A stretch of 64,000 nt of DNA from Budorcas taxicolor (taxonomy: Eukaryota > Chordata > Mammalia > Artiodactyla > Bovidae). Every line of letters starts with the position of its first letter. The stretch's first letter is position 1. Both the position numbers and the translations under genes were made by a program. Location: NCBI RefSeq assembly GCF_023091745.1, contig NC_068915.1:34154001-34218000 (forward strand). Reading direction: 5' to 3'. The notes beneath the pieces are model-generated. The model was not told the origin of the DNA and searched no databases. It was given only the letters and a program-made list of their open reading frames with translations. Positions 12,381 through 23,166 of the stretch are shown one piece after another.

Positions 12381-12596
12381 AGTGAAAGTGAAAGTGAAGT
12401 CGCTCAGTCGTGTCTGACACTTTGCAACCCCGTGGACTGCAGCCCACCAGGCTACTCCATCCACGGGATTCTCCAGGCAAGAATACTGGAGTGGGTTGCC
12501 ATTTCCTTCTCCAGGGGATCTTCCCAACCCAGGGATTGAACCCAGGTCTCCGCATTGCAGGAAGACACTTTAACCTCTGAGCCACCCAGGAAGCCA
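12381..12596 (-). mobile_element. Bov-tA SINE with perfect 11-bp TSD
   Basis: On the minus strand: tRNA-Glu-like head, B-box 'ggttcaatccctggg' (complement near 12530), BovA body, and tail ending in a (CTTTCA)-type repeat. It is flanked by the perfect direct repeat AGGGCTTCTAA at 12370-12380 and 12597-12607, so both ends are fixed. An 80-codon minus-strand frame runs through it and is fortuitous. Confidence 0.95.
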
Positions 12597-12607
12597 AGGG
12601 CTTCTAA

Positions 12608-13187
12608 GGCCTGGAGCAAAGGAGACTTCCCAAAAGGAGGGAGAAAAATGTGTTTTCTACAGCGAGTGAGTGGTCCAGAGAATAATGTTAGAGGGACAAG
12701 ACTTCTGGGAAAGGAGTGAGAAGTAACATTTAAGTAGGTAAGAATGAGAGAATATGATTAGAATGCCTAAAACAAGTATCATGTATTAAAAATTAAAAAC
12801 TCATCTGAAGATCTCAGATCCTTGTCTCAATATCAGATCATAATAGCTGTATAACAAAAGCAGTGCCAGACAAAGAAGCCTGTGTTTGTGAAGAAAGAGA
12901 ATTTTAGGAAACTAGTATTTGACATGAAGCAGAAAAGGAATGGGAATATTACAGTCACACAAACTTGGCACAAAAACAACCTTGGCCATTTATTTAATGG
13001 ATGGTAATGAGAAATAATTCAGTCATTTAAAAACTTACCATAACATTTGATGCAGTCATTGGCATGTTAAAGGTCATGTATGGTTTATGTGAAATGACAT
13101 TGTGTGAAATGATATAACAAGCCCTGATGGGCTAAAGAGAAAATATACTAATTGGAGGTTAAGAATGTACTTAGGACAAAAATGGAT
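12608..13187. other. Unrecognised DNA
   Basis: About 580 bp between the Bov-tA and the split BovB. No repeat family or coding region recognised. Confidence 0.55.
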
Positions 13188-13481
13188 GAGACATTACTTT
13201 GTCAACAAAGGTTCGTCTAGTCAAGGGTATGGTTTTTCCAGTGGTCATGTATGGATGTGAGAGTTGGACTATAAAGAAAGCTGAGAAGAGAAGAATTGAT
13301 GGTTTTGAACTGTGGTGTTGGAGAAGACACTTGAGAGTCCCTTGGACTGCAAGGAGATCCAACCAGTCCATCATAAAGGAGCTCAGTCCTGGGTGTTCAT
13401 TGGAAAGACTGATGCTGAAGCTGAAACTCCAATACTTTGGCCACCTGACACAAAGAGCTGACTTATTTGAAAAGACCCTGA
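13188..13481 (+). mobile_element. BovB LINE 3' portion, upstream half of a split copy
   Basis: Encodes the ORF2 C-terminal stretch ('TKVRLVKGMVFPVVMYGCESWTIKKAEK..FELWCWRRHLRVPWTARRSNQS' type, in the frame at 13199-13504). It is cut at GAAAAGACCCTGA (13469-13481) by an L1 insertion and resumes at 15986. It carries the 'gggtgttcattggaa' variant of the 3' region. Confidence 0.95.
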
Positions 13482-15972
13482 CCAGGTGGGCTTTATCTCA
13501 GTGATGCAAGGATTCTTCAATATCCACAAATCAATCAATGTAATTCACCACATTAACAAATTGAAAAATAAAAGCCATATGATTATCTCAATAGATGCAG
13601 AGAAAGCCTTTGACAAAATTCAACATCCATTTATGATAAAAACTCTCCAGAAAGCAGGAATAGAAGGAACATACCTCAACATAATAAAAGCTATATATGA
13701 CAACCCATAGCAAACATTATCCTCAATGGTGAAAAATTGAAAGCATTTCCCCTAAAGTCAGGAACAAGACAAGGGTGCCCACTTTCACCACTACTATTCA
13801 ACATAGTTTTTGAAGTTTTAGCCACACCAATCAGAGCAGTAAAAGAAATAAAAGGAATCCAAACTGGAAAAGAAGAAGTAAAACTCTCACTGTTTGCAGA
13901 TGACATGATCCTCTACGTAGAAAACCCTAAAGACTCCACCAGAAAATTACTAAGCTGATCAATGAATATAGTAAAGTTGCAGGATATAAAATCAACACTC
14001 AGAAATCCCTTGCATTCCTATACGCTAATAATGAGAAAATAGAAAGAGAAATTAAGGAAACAATTCCATTCACCACTGTGACAAAAAGAATAAAATACTT
14101 GGGAATAAATCTACATAAACAAACAAAAGACCTAAATAGAGAAAACTATAAAACACCGGTGAAAGAAATCAAAGAGGGCACTAATAGATGGGGAAATAGA
14201 CCATGTTCACGGATTGGAAGAATCAATATAGTGAAAATGAGTATACTATGCAAAGCAATCTATAGATTCAATGCAATCCCTATCAAGCTACCAACGGTAT
14301 TTTTCACAGAGCTAGAACAAATAATTTCACAATTTGTATGGAAATACAAAAAACTTCGAATAGCCAAAGCAATCTTGAGAAAGAAGAATGGAACTGGAGG
14401 AATCAACCTGCCTGACTTCAGGCTCTAGTACAAAGCCACAATCATCAAGACGGTATGGTACTGGCACAAAGACAGAAATATAGATCAATGGAACAAAATA
14501 GAAAGCCCAGAGATAAATCCATGCACCTATGGACACCTTATCTTTGACAAAGGAGGCAAGAATATCCAATGGAAAAAAGATAATCTCTTTAACAAATGGT
14601 GCTGGGAAAACTGGTCAACCACTTGTAAAAGAATGAAACTAGAACACTTTCTAACACCATACACAAAAATAAACTCAAAATGGATTAAAGATCTCAACGT
14701 AAGACCAGAAACTATAAAACTCTTCGAGGAGAACATAGGCAAAACACTCTCCGACATACATCACAGCAGGATCCTCTATGACCCACCTCCTAGAATATTG
14801 GAAATAAAAGCAAAAATAAACAAATGGGACCTAGTTAAACTTAAAAGCTTCTGCACAACAAAGGAAACGATAAGCAAGGTGAAAAGACAGCCTTCAGAAT
14901 GGGAGAAAATAATAGCAAATGAAGCAACTGACAAACAACTAATCTCAAAAATATACAAGCAACTCCTGCAGCTCAATTCCAGAAAAATAAATGACCCAAT
15001 CAAAAAACAGGCCAAAGAACTAAATGGACATTTCTCCAAAGAAGACATACAGATAGCTAACAAACACATGAAAAGATACTCAACATCACTCATTATCAGA
15101 GAAATGCAAATCAAAACCACAATGAGGTACCATTTCAGGCCAGTCAGAATGGCTGCGATCCAAAAGTCTACAAGCAATAAATGCTGGAGAGGGTGTGGAG
15201 AAAAGGGAACCCTCCTACACTGTTGGTGGGAATGCAAACTAGTACAGCCATGATGGAGAACAGTGTGGAGATTCCTTAAAAAACTGGAAATAGAACTGCC
15301 TTATGACCCAGCAACCCCACCTCTGGGCATACACACCGAGGAAACCAGAGTTGAAAGAGACACGTGTATCCCAATGTTCATCGCAGCACTGTTTATAATA
15401 GCCAGGACATGGAAGCAACCTAGATGTCCATAGGCAGATGAATGGATAAGAAAGCAGTGGTACATATACACAATGGAGTATTACTCAGCCATTAAAAAGA
15501 ATACATTTGAATCAGTTCTGATGAGGTGGATGAAACTGGAGCCGATTATACAGAGTGAAGTAAGCAAGAAAGAAAAACACCAATACAGTATAGTAACACA
15601 TATATATGGAATTTAGAAAGATGGTAATGATAACCCTGTATGTGAGACAACAAAAGAGACACAGGTGTATAGAACAGTCTTTTGGACTCTGTGGGAGAGG
15701 GAGAGAGTGGGATGATTTGGGGGAATGTCATGGAAATATGTATAATATCATATAAGAAATGAATCACCAGTCCAAGTTCGGTACAGGATCCTTGGGGCTG
15801 GTGCACTGGGATGACCAGGAGGGATGCTACGGGGAGGGAGGTGGAAGGGGGGTTCAGGATGGGGAACACGTGTACGCCCATGGTGGATTCATGTTGATGT
15901 GTGGCAGAACCAATACAATATTGTAAAGTAATTAACCTCCAATTAAAATAAATAAATTTAAATAAAAAAAGT
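13482..15972 (+). mobile_element. 5'-truncated ruminant L1 (L1_BT-like) inserted in BovB
   Basis: About 2.49 kb of L1: the ORF2 reverse transcriptase onward, then 3' UTR and an A-rich end (15945-15970). It is bounded by a perfect 13-bp target duplication GAAAAGACCCTGA at 13469-13481 and 15973-15985, so it inserted into an existing BovB copy. The 3' UTR (15618-15970) matches the small L1 piece at 20271-20513, including the G-rich 'gggagggaggtgg' section and the end 'cctccaattaaaataaa'. It looks fairly young but is defective. Confidence 0.95.
13486..15617 (+). pseudogene. L1 ORF2 remnant (RT and C-terminal domain), disrupted
   Basis: The parent protein nicks DNA and reverse-transcribes L1 RNA at the target. 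Here only the region from the RT motifs to the C-terminus remains. Frame 13486-13710 has 'SIDAEKAFDKIQ' (RT motif A with its Asp). Frame 13737-13958 has 'RQGCPLSPLLFN' (motif B) and 'FADDM' (motif C, residues 53-57 of that frame). Frames 14078-14428 and 14633-15253 carry the C-terminal domain, including the Cys-rich 'CWRGCGEKGTLLHCWWEC'. Breaks seen: a 1-base loss near 13702 that shifts frame into TAG at 13708, a second shift near 13958, a TAG at 14426 where family members read Tyr, and a TGA at 15251. The endonuclease domain and ORF1 are absent through 5' truncation. It cannot encode an active enzyme. Confidence 0.9.
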
Positions 15973-15985
15973 GAAAAGACCCTGA

Positions 15986-16184
15986 TACTGGGAAAGATTG
16001 AGGGCAGGAGGAGAAGGGGACAACAGAGGATGAGATGGTTGGATGGCTTCACTGACTCAATGGACATGAGTTTGGGTAAACTCCAGGTTGGTGATGGACA
16101 GGGAGGCCTGGTGTGCTGCGGTTCATGGGGTTGCAAAGAGTCGGACACGACTAAGCAAGTGAACTGAACTGAACTGAACTGAAC
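15986..16184 (+). mobile_element. BovB LINE 3' end, downstream half of the split copy
   Basis: Continues exactly where 13481 stops ('tactgggaaagattgagggc..') and ends in the (TGAAC)n repeat characteristic of BovB 3' termini. Together with 13188-13481 it makes one BovB fragment of about 490 bp. Confidence 0.95.
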
Positions 16185-17782
16185 GGCAAACTTATGTAGG
16201 TTGCATGGCATTCAGTTTAATATATTATCCACTTGGGGTTGTTTTGAAGAGCCAGACAGAAAGTAGAAATATTTAAATTCACACACATAATGTGATGACC
16301 TTGTGACACTGAATAAAATGATATCCATTTTATAGTCACTTTCATACTGAAAATCACTGTCAGTCTGAAACTATCTGCCCTTAAAGTTTATGCAACTCTG
16401 TGAGATCACAATCCAGAGAGTAGGTAAGCTTGTACAATTCAAGAGCTATCTACAAAAACATTTTTAAAAAGACACATACCAAGAACAGCCCTTCAAACTT
16501 TACTTGCCTTTCAACAAAGACCAGAACACAAATAACTATTGCTGCAAGTGGCGTTGTTCTTGCTATAATTTTGTAGCTTCCCAATTATTTTCCAATTATG
16601 TTAGCCTTCTTTCTATAGGATTGCAAGAATAGAAAAGTAAATGGATCAAATATCCAGAACTTTAGTCTTAGGAGAGAAAAGAAAATAAAATGAACATGAA
16701 TTCATCCTAGGACCAGTCAGAAATCCCTAGGTTTGAGGACTATCTGGATTTGTGATGCCATTCCCTGTCATCATTTGCCAATATTCTATGATTACTGCAT
16801 GGAGTTTTCATTTCAAAGTTGAACAGCAAGGTTTAAGGAGATGACTTTTGTAATTGCTTCTCACTCCTCTTCTATTTTCTAATGCAAATAAAGCCAAACT
16901 GGAGAGATTTGCCCTATTTCTGGTAGTGACAGCAGGTGTGTAAAATTCAGTCCTTAATAATTTATGGGACTTCACAATTCTTAGTCACATGCAAATTTCA
17001 GAAAAGCTTTTTCCAAAAGATTACAGTTCTTCAATGGCATTTTTTTTCTGAATTTATTCTCAAAACTGCTTTTAAAACTATTTTCTTAAATAGTCATTCC
17101 TATCCTACTTGAGCTTGGGTTATTTTCTATTATTTTAGTGATTTACATATGCTAAACAACTTTGCCAGAGGAGAACACCTACAGAGCTTAACTACCAATT
17201 TACTATACTTTTAAATACTTTACATTTTATATGTAAACAAGCTATTCACATCTTATTAAGTTTCATAGATTTTCAAAATCACAAGCAATTACAGTGAAGG
17301 TATAATCTCACATATTTAAAGGAGGATTGAAGTCTTGGACAGCAAAATTATATCTTCTAATACTGTGTTGAATAAAAATATCAAATCAAAATATTTTAGT
17401 CATTTATTTATATGGGAATGGAAAAATATGAAGAGCTGTTCTTGTTATATCATCTTAGTTACCTATCTCTATCTATAGATAGATGGATAGATAGATACAT
17501 ATTTATGTGAAATAGCATAAAAGTTTCTTTCCTTTAAATGCTGTCTCTAGGATCATTTTTATCCTTGCTACCAAAGTGTCTAGAAAAATTATTTCTCGTC
17601 CTCAAGTGGTCAACAACAAGAAATAAGTATGCAGGAGAAGTATGCAGGAGATGCTACCTTGTTTTAACTTCTAGGCTATACACAGATCATCAAATAAAGC
17701 TTTACAGAAATTACAATTAAAAAAAAAAGAAATTACAATTAAAAAGTACAAATTTCCTAGGAATTATCATGATCCTAAAACA
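16185..17782. other. Unrecognised AT-rich DNA
   Basis: About 1.6 kb without recognised dispersed repeats. A short (TATC)/(GATA) tract with inverted symmetry is at 17463-17497. A 17-bp unit is duplicated at 17706-17722 and 17729-17745, separated by A residues. A 60-codon frame at 17538-17720 is unsupported. Confidence 0.55.
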
Positions 17783-17990
17783 GGCTTCCCTGGTGGCTCA
17801 GATGGTAAAGAATCTGCCTGCAATGAGGGAGACCTTGGTTTGATTCCTGGGTTGTGAAGATCTCCTGGAGGAGGGTGTGGCAACCTACTCCAGTATTCTT
17901 GCCTGGAGAATCCTCATGGACAGAGGAGCCTGGCGGGCTATATAGTCCATGGGGTCTCAAAGAGTCAGACATAAATGAATGACTAAGCAC
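17783..17990 (+). mobile_element. Bov-tA SINE
   Basis: Full-length type: tRNA-Glu-like head 'ggcttccctggtggctcag', B-box-like 'ggtttgattcctgg', BovA body, and tail 'agagtcagac..atgactaagcac'. No clear TSD. Confidence 0.93.
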
Positions 17991-18930
17991 AATATGTTTT
18001 CTAGATTTATCCAATGATAAAACTATATCTGTACTTAAAATGCTTTTTTTTTTTTTCAGGCATGGAGGAAATAGCTAAGGAACTTACAGGTTATCAATCA
18101 TATAGGTATAATAATTACATTTTGCAAATTTAGAATATGCTAATGGTAGAAAAAGATGGCACCGTATTGTTCAGAATTGAGCCATGAATTACCCTTGCAG
18201 AGATGTGGGTTGTATGACCCTCCATTATAGTTAGAATATACATTAACTCCCTAACATCTCCTTGTGTAGTATCTAAGTCAACATAAACCACTTATGCAAG
18301 GCTGAAACTAAAGAACTTAACCTTGATTCATTTTCTTTCCAGCTCATTTTAAAAATCTGGTTGAGAGTACCTGTATGAAGAAAAATGTCCTAAAGAATAT
18401 GCTTTCAATCTATCCTTTAGCTATTATTATTTCCCTATTTGAATCAAGGTACATTTAAGCATTACATATCTAGACCTCATACTCTTGCAGAAATGGTTTC
18501 ACCAAATTTAGAGGCTCTTTTTCCCCCCTCTTTTTGTAACGTGAAGGTTGACAGAAGTAATTTCTTAATTGAAGTTCTGAAAGTTTTCTAAGTGGTGGTG
18601 GGAGACTGTTAATTATTTCCAGAAACTGGTGCATTGTCAATGGTGAAATGACAAGGGTATGACTTATGACTGCATTTATTCATAGTTTTTATCTCTATCA
18701 TCCATATAATCATATGATTTAGGATTAAATTACTTGAAAACATGTGTTTCTTTTGAAGAACTAGTCTGTTTATTCTGGCCACTGAGGGAAAGGCAGAGTA
18801 GAAACAAAAATCTACTCTTGATTTCTATCTTATAAGCTTTAACATTACAAAATTACAAAATACAAAAAACACCTTAAAATACATTATTATAAGCTATTTT
18901 AAACATTTTCTAGAAGCAGAAAAGTACATC
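17991..18930. other. Unrecognised DNA
   Basis: About 940 bp with nothing recognised beyond an 11-12 T tract near 18045. Confidence 0.55.
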
Positions 18931-19639
18931 AGTTCAGTTGCTCAGTTGTGTCTGACTCTTTGCGACCCCACGAATCGCAGCACACCAGGCCTCCCTGTCC
19001 ATCACCAACTCCCAGAGTTCACTCAGACTCACATCCATTGAGTCAGTGATGCCATCCAGCCATCTCATCCTCTATCGTCCCCTTCTCCTCCTGCCCCCAA
19101 TCCCTCCCAGCATCAGAGTCTTTTCCAATGAGTCAACTCTTCACATGAGGTGGCCAAAGTACTGGAGTTTCAGCTTTAGCATCATTCCTTCCAAAGAAAT
19201 CCCAGGCTTGATCTCCTTCAGAATGGACTGGTTGGATCTCCTTGCAGTCCAAGGGACTCTCAAGAGTCTTCTCCAACACCACAGTTCAAAAGCATCAATT
19301 CTTCAGTGCTCAGCCTTCTTCACAGTCCAACTCTCACATCCATGCATGACTACTGGAAAAAACATAGCCTTAACTAGAAGAACATTTGTAGGCAAAGTAA
19401 TGTCTCTGCTTTTGAATATACTATCTAGGTTGGTCATAACTTTCCTTCCAAGGAGTAAGCGTCTTTTAATTTCATGGCTGCAATCACCATCTGCAGTGAT
19501 TTTGGAGCCCAAAAAAATAAACTCTGACACTGTTTCCACTGTTTCCCCATCTATTTTCCATGAAGTGATGGGACCGGATGCCATGATCTTCGTTTTCTGA
19601 ATGTTGAGCTTTAAGCCAACTTTTTCACTCTCCACTTTT
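18931..19639 (-). mobile_element. BovB LINE, 5'-truncated (3' ~0.7 kb)
   Basis: On the minus strand it starts in the thumb-side region after the RT palm and runs to the 3' (TGAAC)n end at 18931. The minus-strand frame 19303-19653 keeps 116 codons reading like 'EKVGLKLNIQKTKIMASGPITSWKIDGETVE..FLGSKITADGDCSHEIKRRLLLGRKVMTNLDS', the conserved BovB ORF2 segment after motif C. It belongs to the 'gggatttctttgg' 3' variant. No YADD motif is present. Confidence 0.95.
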
Positions 19640-20261
19640 ACACATATACACACAATTCTAATATCTGATTGTTTAATTAAAGTTTTAAGTACATATAGAA
19701 TATACAGAGCACTTTAAAATAGCTTTGGAAGCATGAAATGTATGCTTTATGATATTTACTCCAAACAGCTTATGAATCAGAATTGTATGTGAAATTTTAA
19801 TTGCAATATTCAATACAGATGGAAGGAATATTAAATTAAATCCTAAAACTTTTTTTTTCTTCTTTGAATTTTAGTTTATATCTATCTCCTTTATCACTCA
19901 TTATGTATTTTTCACACTATAAAAAAATACCTCTATATCACCAGAATGAAGGTGTTACTGGAAAATGTGAGGAACTTAAGCTCTCATGTTTATGATACAA
20001 TAATTTTTCTTCAGTATATAATTTTTATCTTGAAATTCCTTATTCCCAGCCTCCAAACAGAATCCAATAACTTGGGTGAAAAGTAGTAATATATATATAT
20101 ATATATTTTTTTAATCAATTCTGCCATACTAATTTTTCTAGATATTTATTTCACAACAAAGATTGTATAGAAGTTGTTAAAATTCAATACATTTTTGTTT
20201 ACTATTTAGCACGTATTTATCAGAATTCCTATCATATATAGAAAATTTTAACTTTTCACAC
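19640..20261. other. Unrecognised AT-rich DNA
   Basis: About 620 bp with nothing recognised apart from an (AT)n tract at 20090-20107. Confidence 0.55.
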
Positions 20262-20270
20262 AGAAATCAA

Positions 20271-20513
20271 GGTGAGGGTGGGATGATTTGAGAGAATAGC
20301 ATTGAAACATGCATATTACCATATGTGAAACAGATTGCCAGTCCAGGCTCGATGCATGAGACAGGGCACTCGGGGATGGGATGGGGAGGGAGGTGGGAGG
20401 GGGGTTCAGGATGGGGGACACATGTACACCCATGGCTGATTCATGTGAATGTGTGGGAAAAAAACACCACAATATTATAATTAGCCTCCAATTAAAATAA
20501 ATTAATTTTAAAA
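20271..20513 (+). mobile_element. L1_BT-like 3' UTR stub with 9-bp TSD
   Basis: A 243-bp, extremely 5'-truncated L1: the G-rich 3' UTR section ('gatggggagggaggtggg'), 'cccatggctgattcatgt' and the end 'cctccaattaaaataaa'. It is flanked by the direct repeat AGAAATCAA at 20262-20270 and 20514-20522. It is co-linear with 15700-15970 of the larger L1, so the two are related copies. Confidence 0.9.
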
Positions 20514-20522
20514 AGAAATCAA

Positions 20523-21204
20523 AACTAGTATTATAACAGTTATATCAGAAAGTTATTTCAACTAATCATCTTGCATGTGTTCATAGCAAACAGCTTTTTA
20601 AAGCTGGTTTTATAGTTTTAGATGAGGCATAGATAGAAAGAATTTATCTTTTCCTATGAACTGACATCTTTCCTAAGGTAGATTTTTAAATGTGATTATC
20701 CAACTGTAATATTAATTTAGAAAACAGCATCTCTGCAAAATATTACTACTATGAACAACTGTTTTACTGTGCAATTTATTAAAAATTAATCTTTTAATAT
20801 TCACATAAAATGGAGCAACATGTATAACATAACGCATAAATCAAAATATTCAAAGTCATGACATGAAATGAACCAAACAATACTACCTGGGAAACATATA
20901 CAATCTCACAAAAAATGACTACACTTCAGAAAACTACCTGCCTGCCTGCCCCCCTCCCCTACCCCCCCACCACACACAATGCTTCAAATGAAGAACTGTA
21001 CATGTATAGTTAAGCACTGGTGATTTCAGATCCGCATGATGCATTTTAAGAAGCAGGCTGCTGGGTCAAAGAGTATATATATTTTAACAAATGTGACCAG
21101 AATATTTTCTTTAAATGGTTGTTCTCACTAAAATGTTAAACGTTATTCTAAAAAGATAACTATGAGAAGTGATAAATGTCTTAATTAACTAGATGGGGGT
21201 ATTC
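20523..21204. other. Unrecognised AT-rich DNA
   Basis: About 680 bp. A C-rich simple stretch (cctgcctgcc..ccccac) lies at 20938-20985. Nothing else recognised. Confidence 0.55.
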
Positions 21205-21210
21205 ATATTT

Positions 21211-21403
21211 CAGCTGTGTCCAACTCTGCGACCCCATGGACTGTTAGCTCCACAGGCTCCTCTGTCCATGGGGATTCTCCAGGCAAGAATACTGGCGTGG
21301 GCTTTCATGCCCTCCTCCAGGGGATCTTCTCAATCCAGGAATGGAGCCCAAGTCTCCTGCATTGCAGGCAGATTCTTTACTCTCTGAGCCATCAGAGAAG
21401 TCC
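21211..21403 (-). mobile_element. Bov-tA SINE
   Basis: Minus-strand copy: tRNA-like head ends at 21403, BovA body, tail at 21211. It is the first of a run of SINEs between 21.2 and 22.4 kb. Frames of 64 and 96 codons across it are incidental. Confidence 0.9.
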
Positions 21404-21414
21404 TATGTCAGTTA

Positions 21415-21723
21415 AGAACGTGAAAGTCGCTCAGTCATGTCCAACTCTTTGTGGCCCCAAAGACTATAGAGTCCATGGAATTCTCCAGGCCAGAATACTG
21501 GAGTGAGTAGCCTTTCCCTTCTCTAGGGGATCTTCCCAAGCCAGGGATTGAAACCAGATCTTCCACATTGCAGGAGAATTCTTTACCAGCTGAGCCACCA
21601 GGAAAGACCAATAATACTGGCGTGGGGAGCCTATCCCTTCTCCAGAGGATCTTCCCCACCCAGGAATCAAACCGGGGACTCCTGCATTGCAGGCAGATTC
21701 TTTACTGACTGAGCTGAGAGAAG
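21415..21723 (-). mobile_element. Bov-tA SINE with a duplicated tRNA head
   Basis: Read on the minus strand: a tRNA-like head and a short piece of BovA (21723 to about 21611), then a second complete head and full BovA to the tail near 21420. The '..ccagtatt.ttgg' junction near 21611 leads directly into the second head. A near-perfect direct repeat flanks the whole unit (CCTATGTCAGTTA at 21402-21414, CCTAAGTCAGTTA at 21724-21736, one mismatch), which suggests it inserted as one unit. I recall such two-head Bov-tA variants as recurrent in ruminants. Confidence 0.75.
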
Positions 21724-21899
21724 CCTAAGTCAGTTATAATAGAACCTTATTACCTCTGGTCAATGGATCTTGACAGCAGCCAGAAAACACTATACTTTAA
21801 AATCAGTAAAAGATATGCTACACCAATATATTTATTTCTACCAGCAATATACATATTTCTACCAGCAACATAAACATTTTTCCTGCATCTCAGCCAGCA

Positions 21900-22148
21900 C
21901 CCCACTCCAGTACTCTTGCCTGGAAAATCCCATGGGCGGAGGAGCCTGGTAGGCTGCAGTCCATGGGGTTGCTAAGAGTCGGACACGACTGAGCGACTTC
22001 ACTTTCACTTTTCACTTTCATGCGTTGGAGAAGGAAATGGCAACCCACTCCAGTGTTCTTGCCTGGAGAATCCCAGGGACAGAGGAGCCTGGTGGGCTGC
22101 CGCCTATGGGGTCGCACAGAGTCAGACATGACTGAAGCGACTTAGCAG
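21900..22148 (+). mobile_element. Bov-A2 SINE
   Basis: Dimer of two BovA monomers joined by the 'cactttcacttttcactttc' linker near 22000-22020, with a (CAG)n-type tail. The first monomer lacks its first dozen bases. The flanks CAGCCAGCA (21891-21899 and 22149-22157) look like a target duplication, although part of it overlaps the CAG tail. Confidence 0.92.
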
Positions 22149-22205
22149 CAGCCAGCAATAGCTTTACAAGTTTTTCAAATTTTTTACAAGTCTGAAGGAT
22201 ATAAA

Positions 22206-22436
22206 GAGCTTTCTTGGGTGGCACTTGTGGTAAAGAATCTGCGTGCCAATGCAGGAGATACAGGGGACAAGGATTCAATCCCTTTGATCCCCAGGTCAGA
22301 AAGATCCCCTAGAGTAGGAAATGGCAACCAGCTCCAATATTCTGCCCTGGGAAATCTCATGGGCAGAGAAGCCTGGCAGGCCACATTTCATGGGACCTCA
22401 AAGCGTTGGACATAACTGAGCAACTAAACACACACA
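22206..22436 (+). mobile_element. Bov-tA SINE with perfect 11-bp TSD
   Basis: Diverged tRNA-like head ('tggtaaagaatctgcgtgcc') and BovA body. It is flanked by AAGGATATAAA at 22195-22205 and 22437-22447. The head carries a short extra insertion near 22285 relative to other copies here. Confidence 0.93.
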
Positions 22437-22447
22437 AAGGATATAAA

Positions 22448-22509
22448 CTCATTGTAAACATAAGTTACATTCTGATAACTCATTGTAAATGTAAGTTACA
22501 TTCTGATAA
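22448..22509 (+). repeat. 31-bp tandem duplication (2 copies)
   Basis: Two adjacent 31-bp units (22448-22478 and 22479-22509), identical except for two bases within 'gtaaa(ca/tg)taag'. A decayed third start 'ctagtaaatgt' follows. It lies directly after the Bov-tA target duplication. Confidence 0.9.
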
Positions 22510-22796
22510 CTAGTAAATGTGAATAGCTGTTCATATTAATTGTTCAGCTGAATGTGTTTCCTTTTATTTGCTTTCTAATATGACTTATATCGGTGCTCCA
22601 AGTGCTTCCTGGCATTTGTTAAGAGTTCTTTGCATATGATAGATACTGACCTATGGTCTCTCCTCTGCGTGTCAATTTTTCCCAAGAGTTTCTTTTTTCA
22701 AAACAGAAATGTGTGAAATAACACCTCTAAATCTTCGTAATTTTGTTTTTTCTTATAAATCTATCACTCAACATGTACCCTAATAAAGAAATAACT

Positions 22797-23081
22797 CTAT
22801 TTGGAGTGAAATTTCAAAAAGGGGAGAACTAGAATATTGTCCTGCTTCATTTGTATTCCAAGGCCAAATTTGCCTGTTACCCCAGGTGTTTCATGACTTC
22901 CTACTTGTGCATTCCAGTCCTCTATAATGAAAAGGACATCGTTTTTGGGTATTAGTTCTAAAAGGTCTTGTAGGTCTTCATAGAACCATTCAACTTCAGC
23001 TTCTTCAGCATTACTGGTTGGGGCATAGGCTTGGATTACTGCGATATTGAATGGCTTGCCTTGGAAATGAACAGAGATCAT
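22797..23081 (-). pseudogene. BovB endonuclease domain fragment
   Basis: A 94-codon frame of the apurinic/apyrimidinic-type endonuclease that nicks the target DNA in RTE LINEs. Visible family signatures are 'QAYAPTS' (about residues 17-23) and 'EDWNAQVGS' (about 54-62). In this motif active relatives have a Gly before DWN, so the G-to-E change is a lesion next to the catalytic Asp/Asn pair. Only the middle of the domain is present, and its last residues run out of the element into flanking DNA. Confidence 0.85.
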
Positions 23082-23166
23082 TCTGTCGTTTTTGAGATTT
23101 CATCCAGGTACTGCATTTCGGAATCTTTTGTTGACCATGATGGCTACTCCATTTCTTCTAAGGGAT
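22838..23166 (-). mobile_element. BovB endonuclease segment in inverted orientation
   Basis: A piece of the BovB APE-type endonuclease region lying on the minus strand, head-to-head with the BovB that follows on the plus strand. Its first ~40 bases (minus strand, from 23166 to about 23127) duplicate the plus-strand text at 23688-23728. It lacks both the BovB 5' region and the 3' end, so it cannot be a simple insertion. Confidence 0.9.

Noticed and set aside
14776..15237. 153-codon minus-strand frame, Leu/Ile/Cys-rich and membrane-like
   Set aside because: It is the antisense of the L1 ORF2 C-terminus. The sense strand carries the recognisable protein.
15546..16211. 221-codon minus-strand frame, one of the longest in the window
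   Set aside because: It is the antisense of the L1 3' end and the BovB 3' end. Its residues reflect the G-rich L1 3' UTR and the BovB tail.
17783..17860. tRNA-like sequence with A- and B-boxes
   Set aside because: It is the tRNA-Glu-derived head of a Bov-tA SINE, as at the other Bov-tA copies. It does not fold as a mature tRNA gene and continues into BovA.
21211..21736. Long-range duplication like that at 46861-47241
   Set aside because: The shared text between the first SINE and the third partial head is explained by Bov-tA homology. Only the ~13-bp flank is a true direct repeat, i.e. an ordinary TSD.
22600..22720. Possible antisense L1 segment ('aagagttctttgcatatgatagat')
   Set aside because: Only a short echo of the L1 text. 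The following bases do not continue the match.
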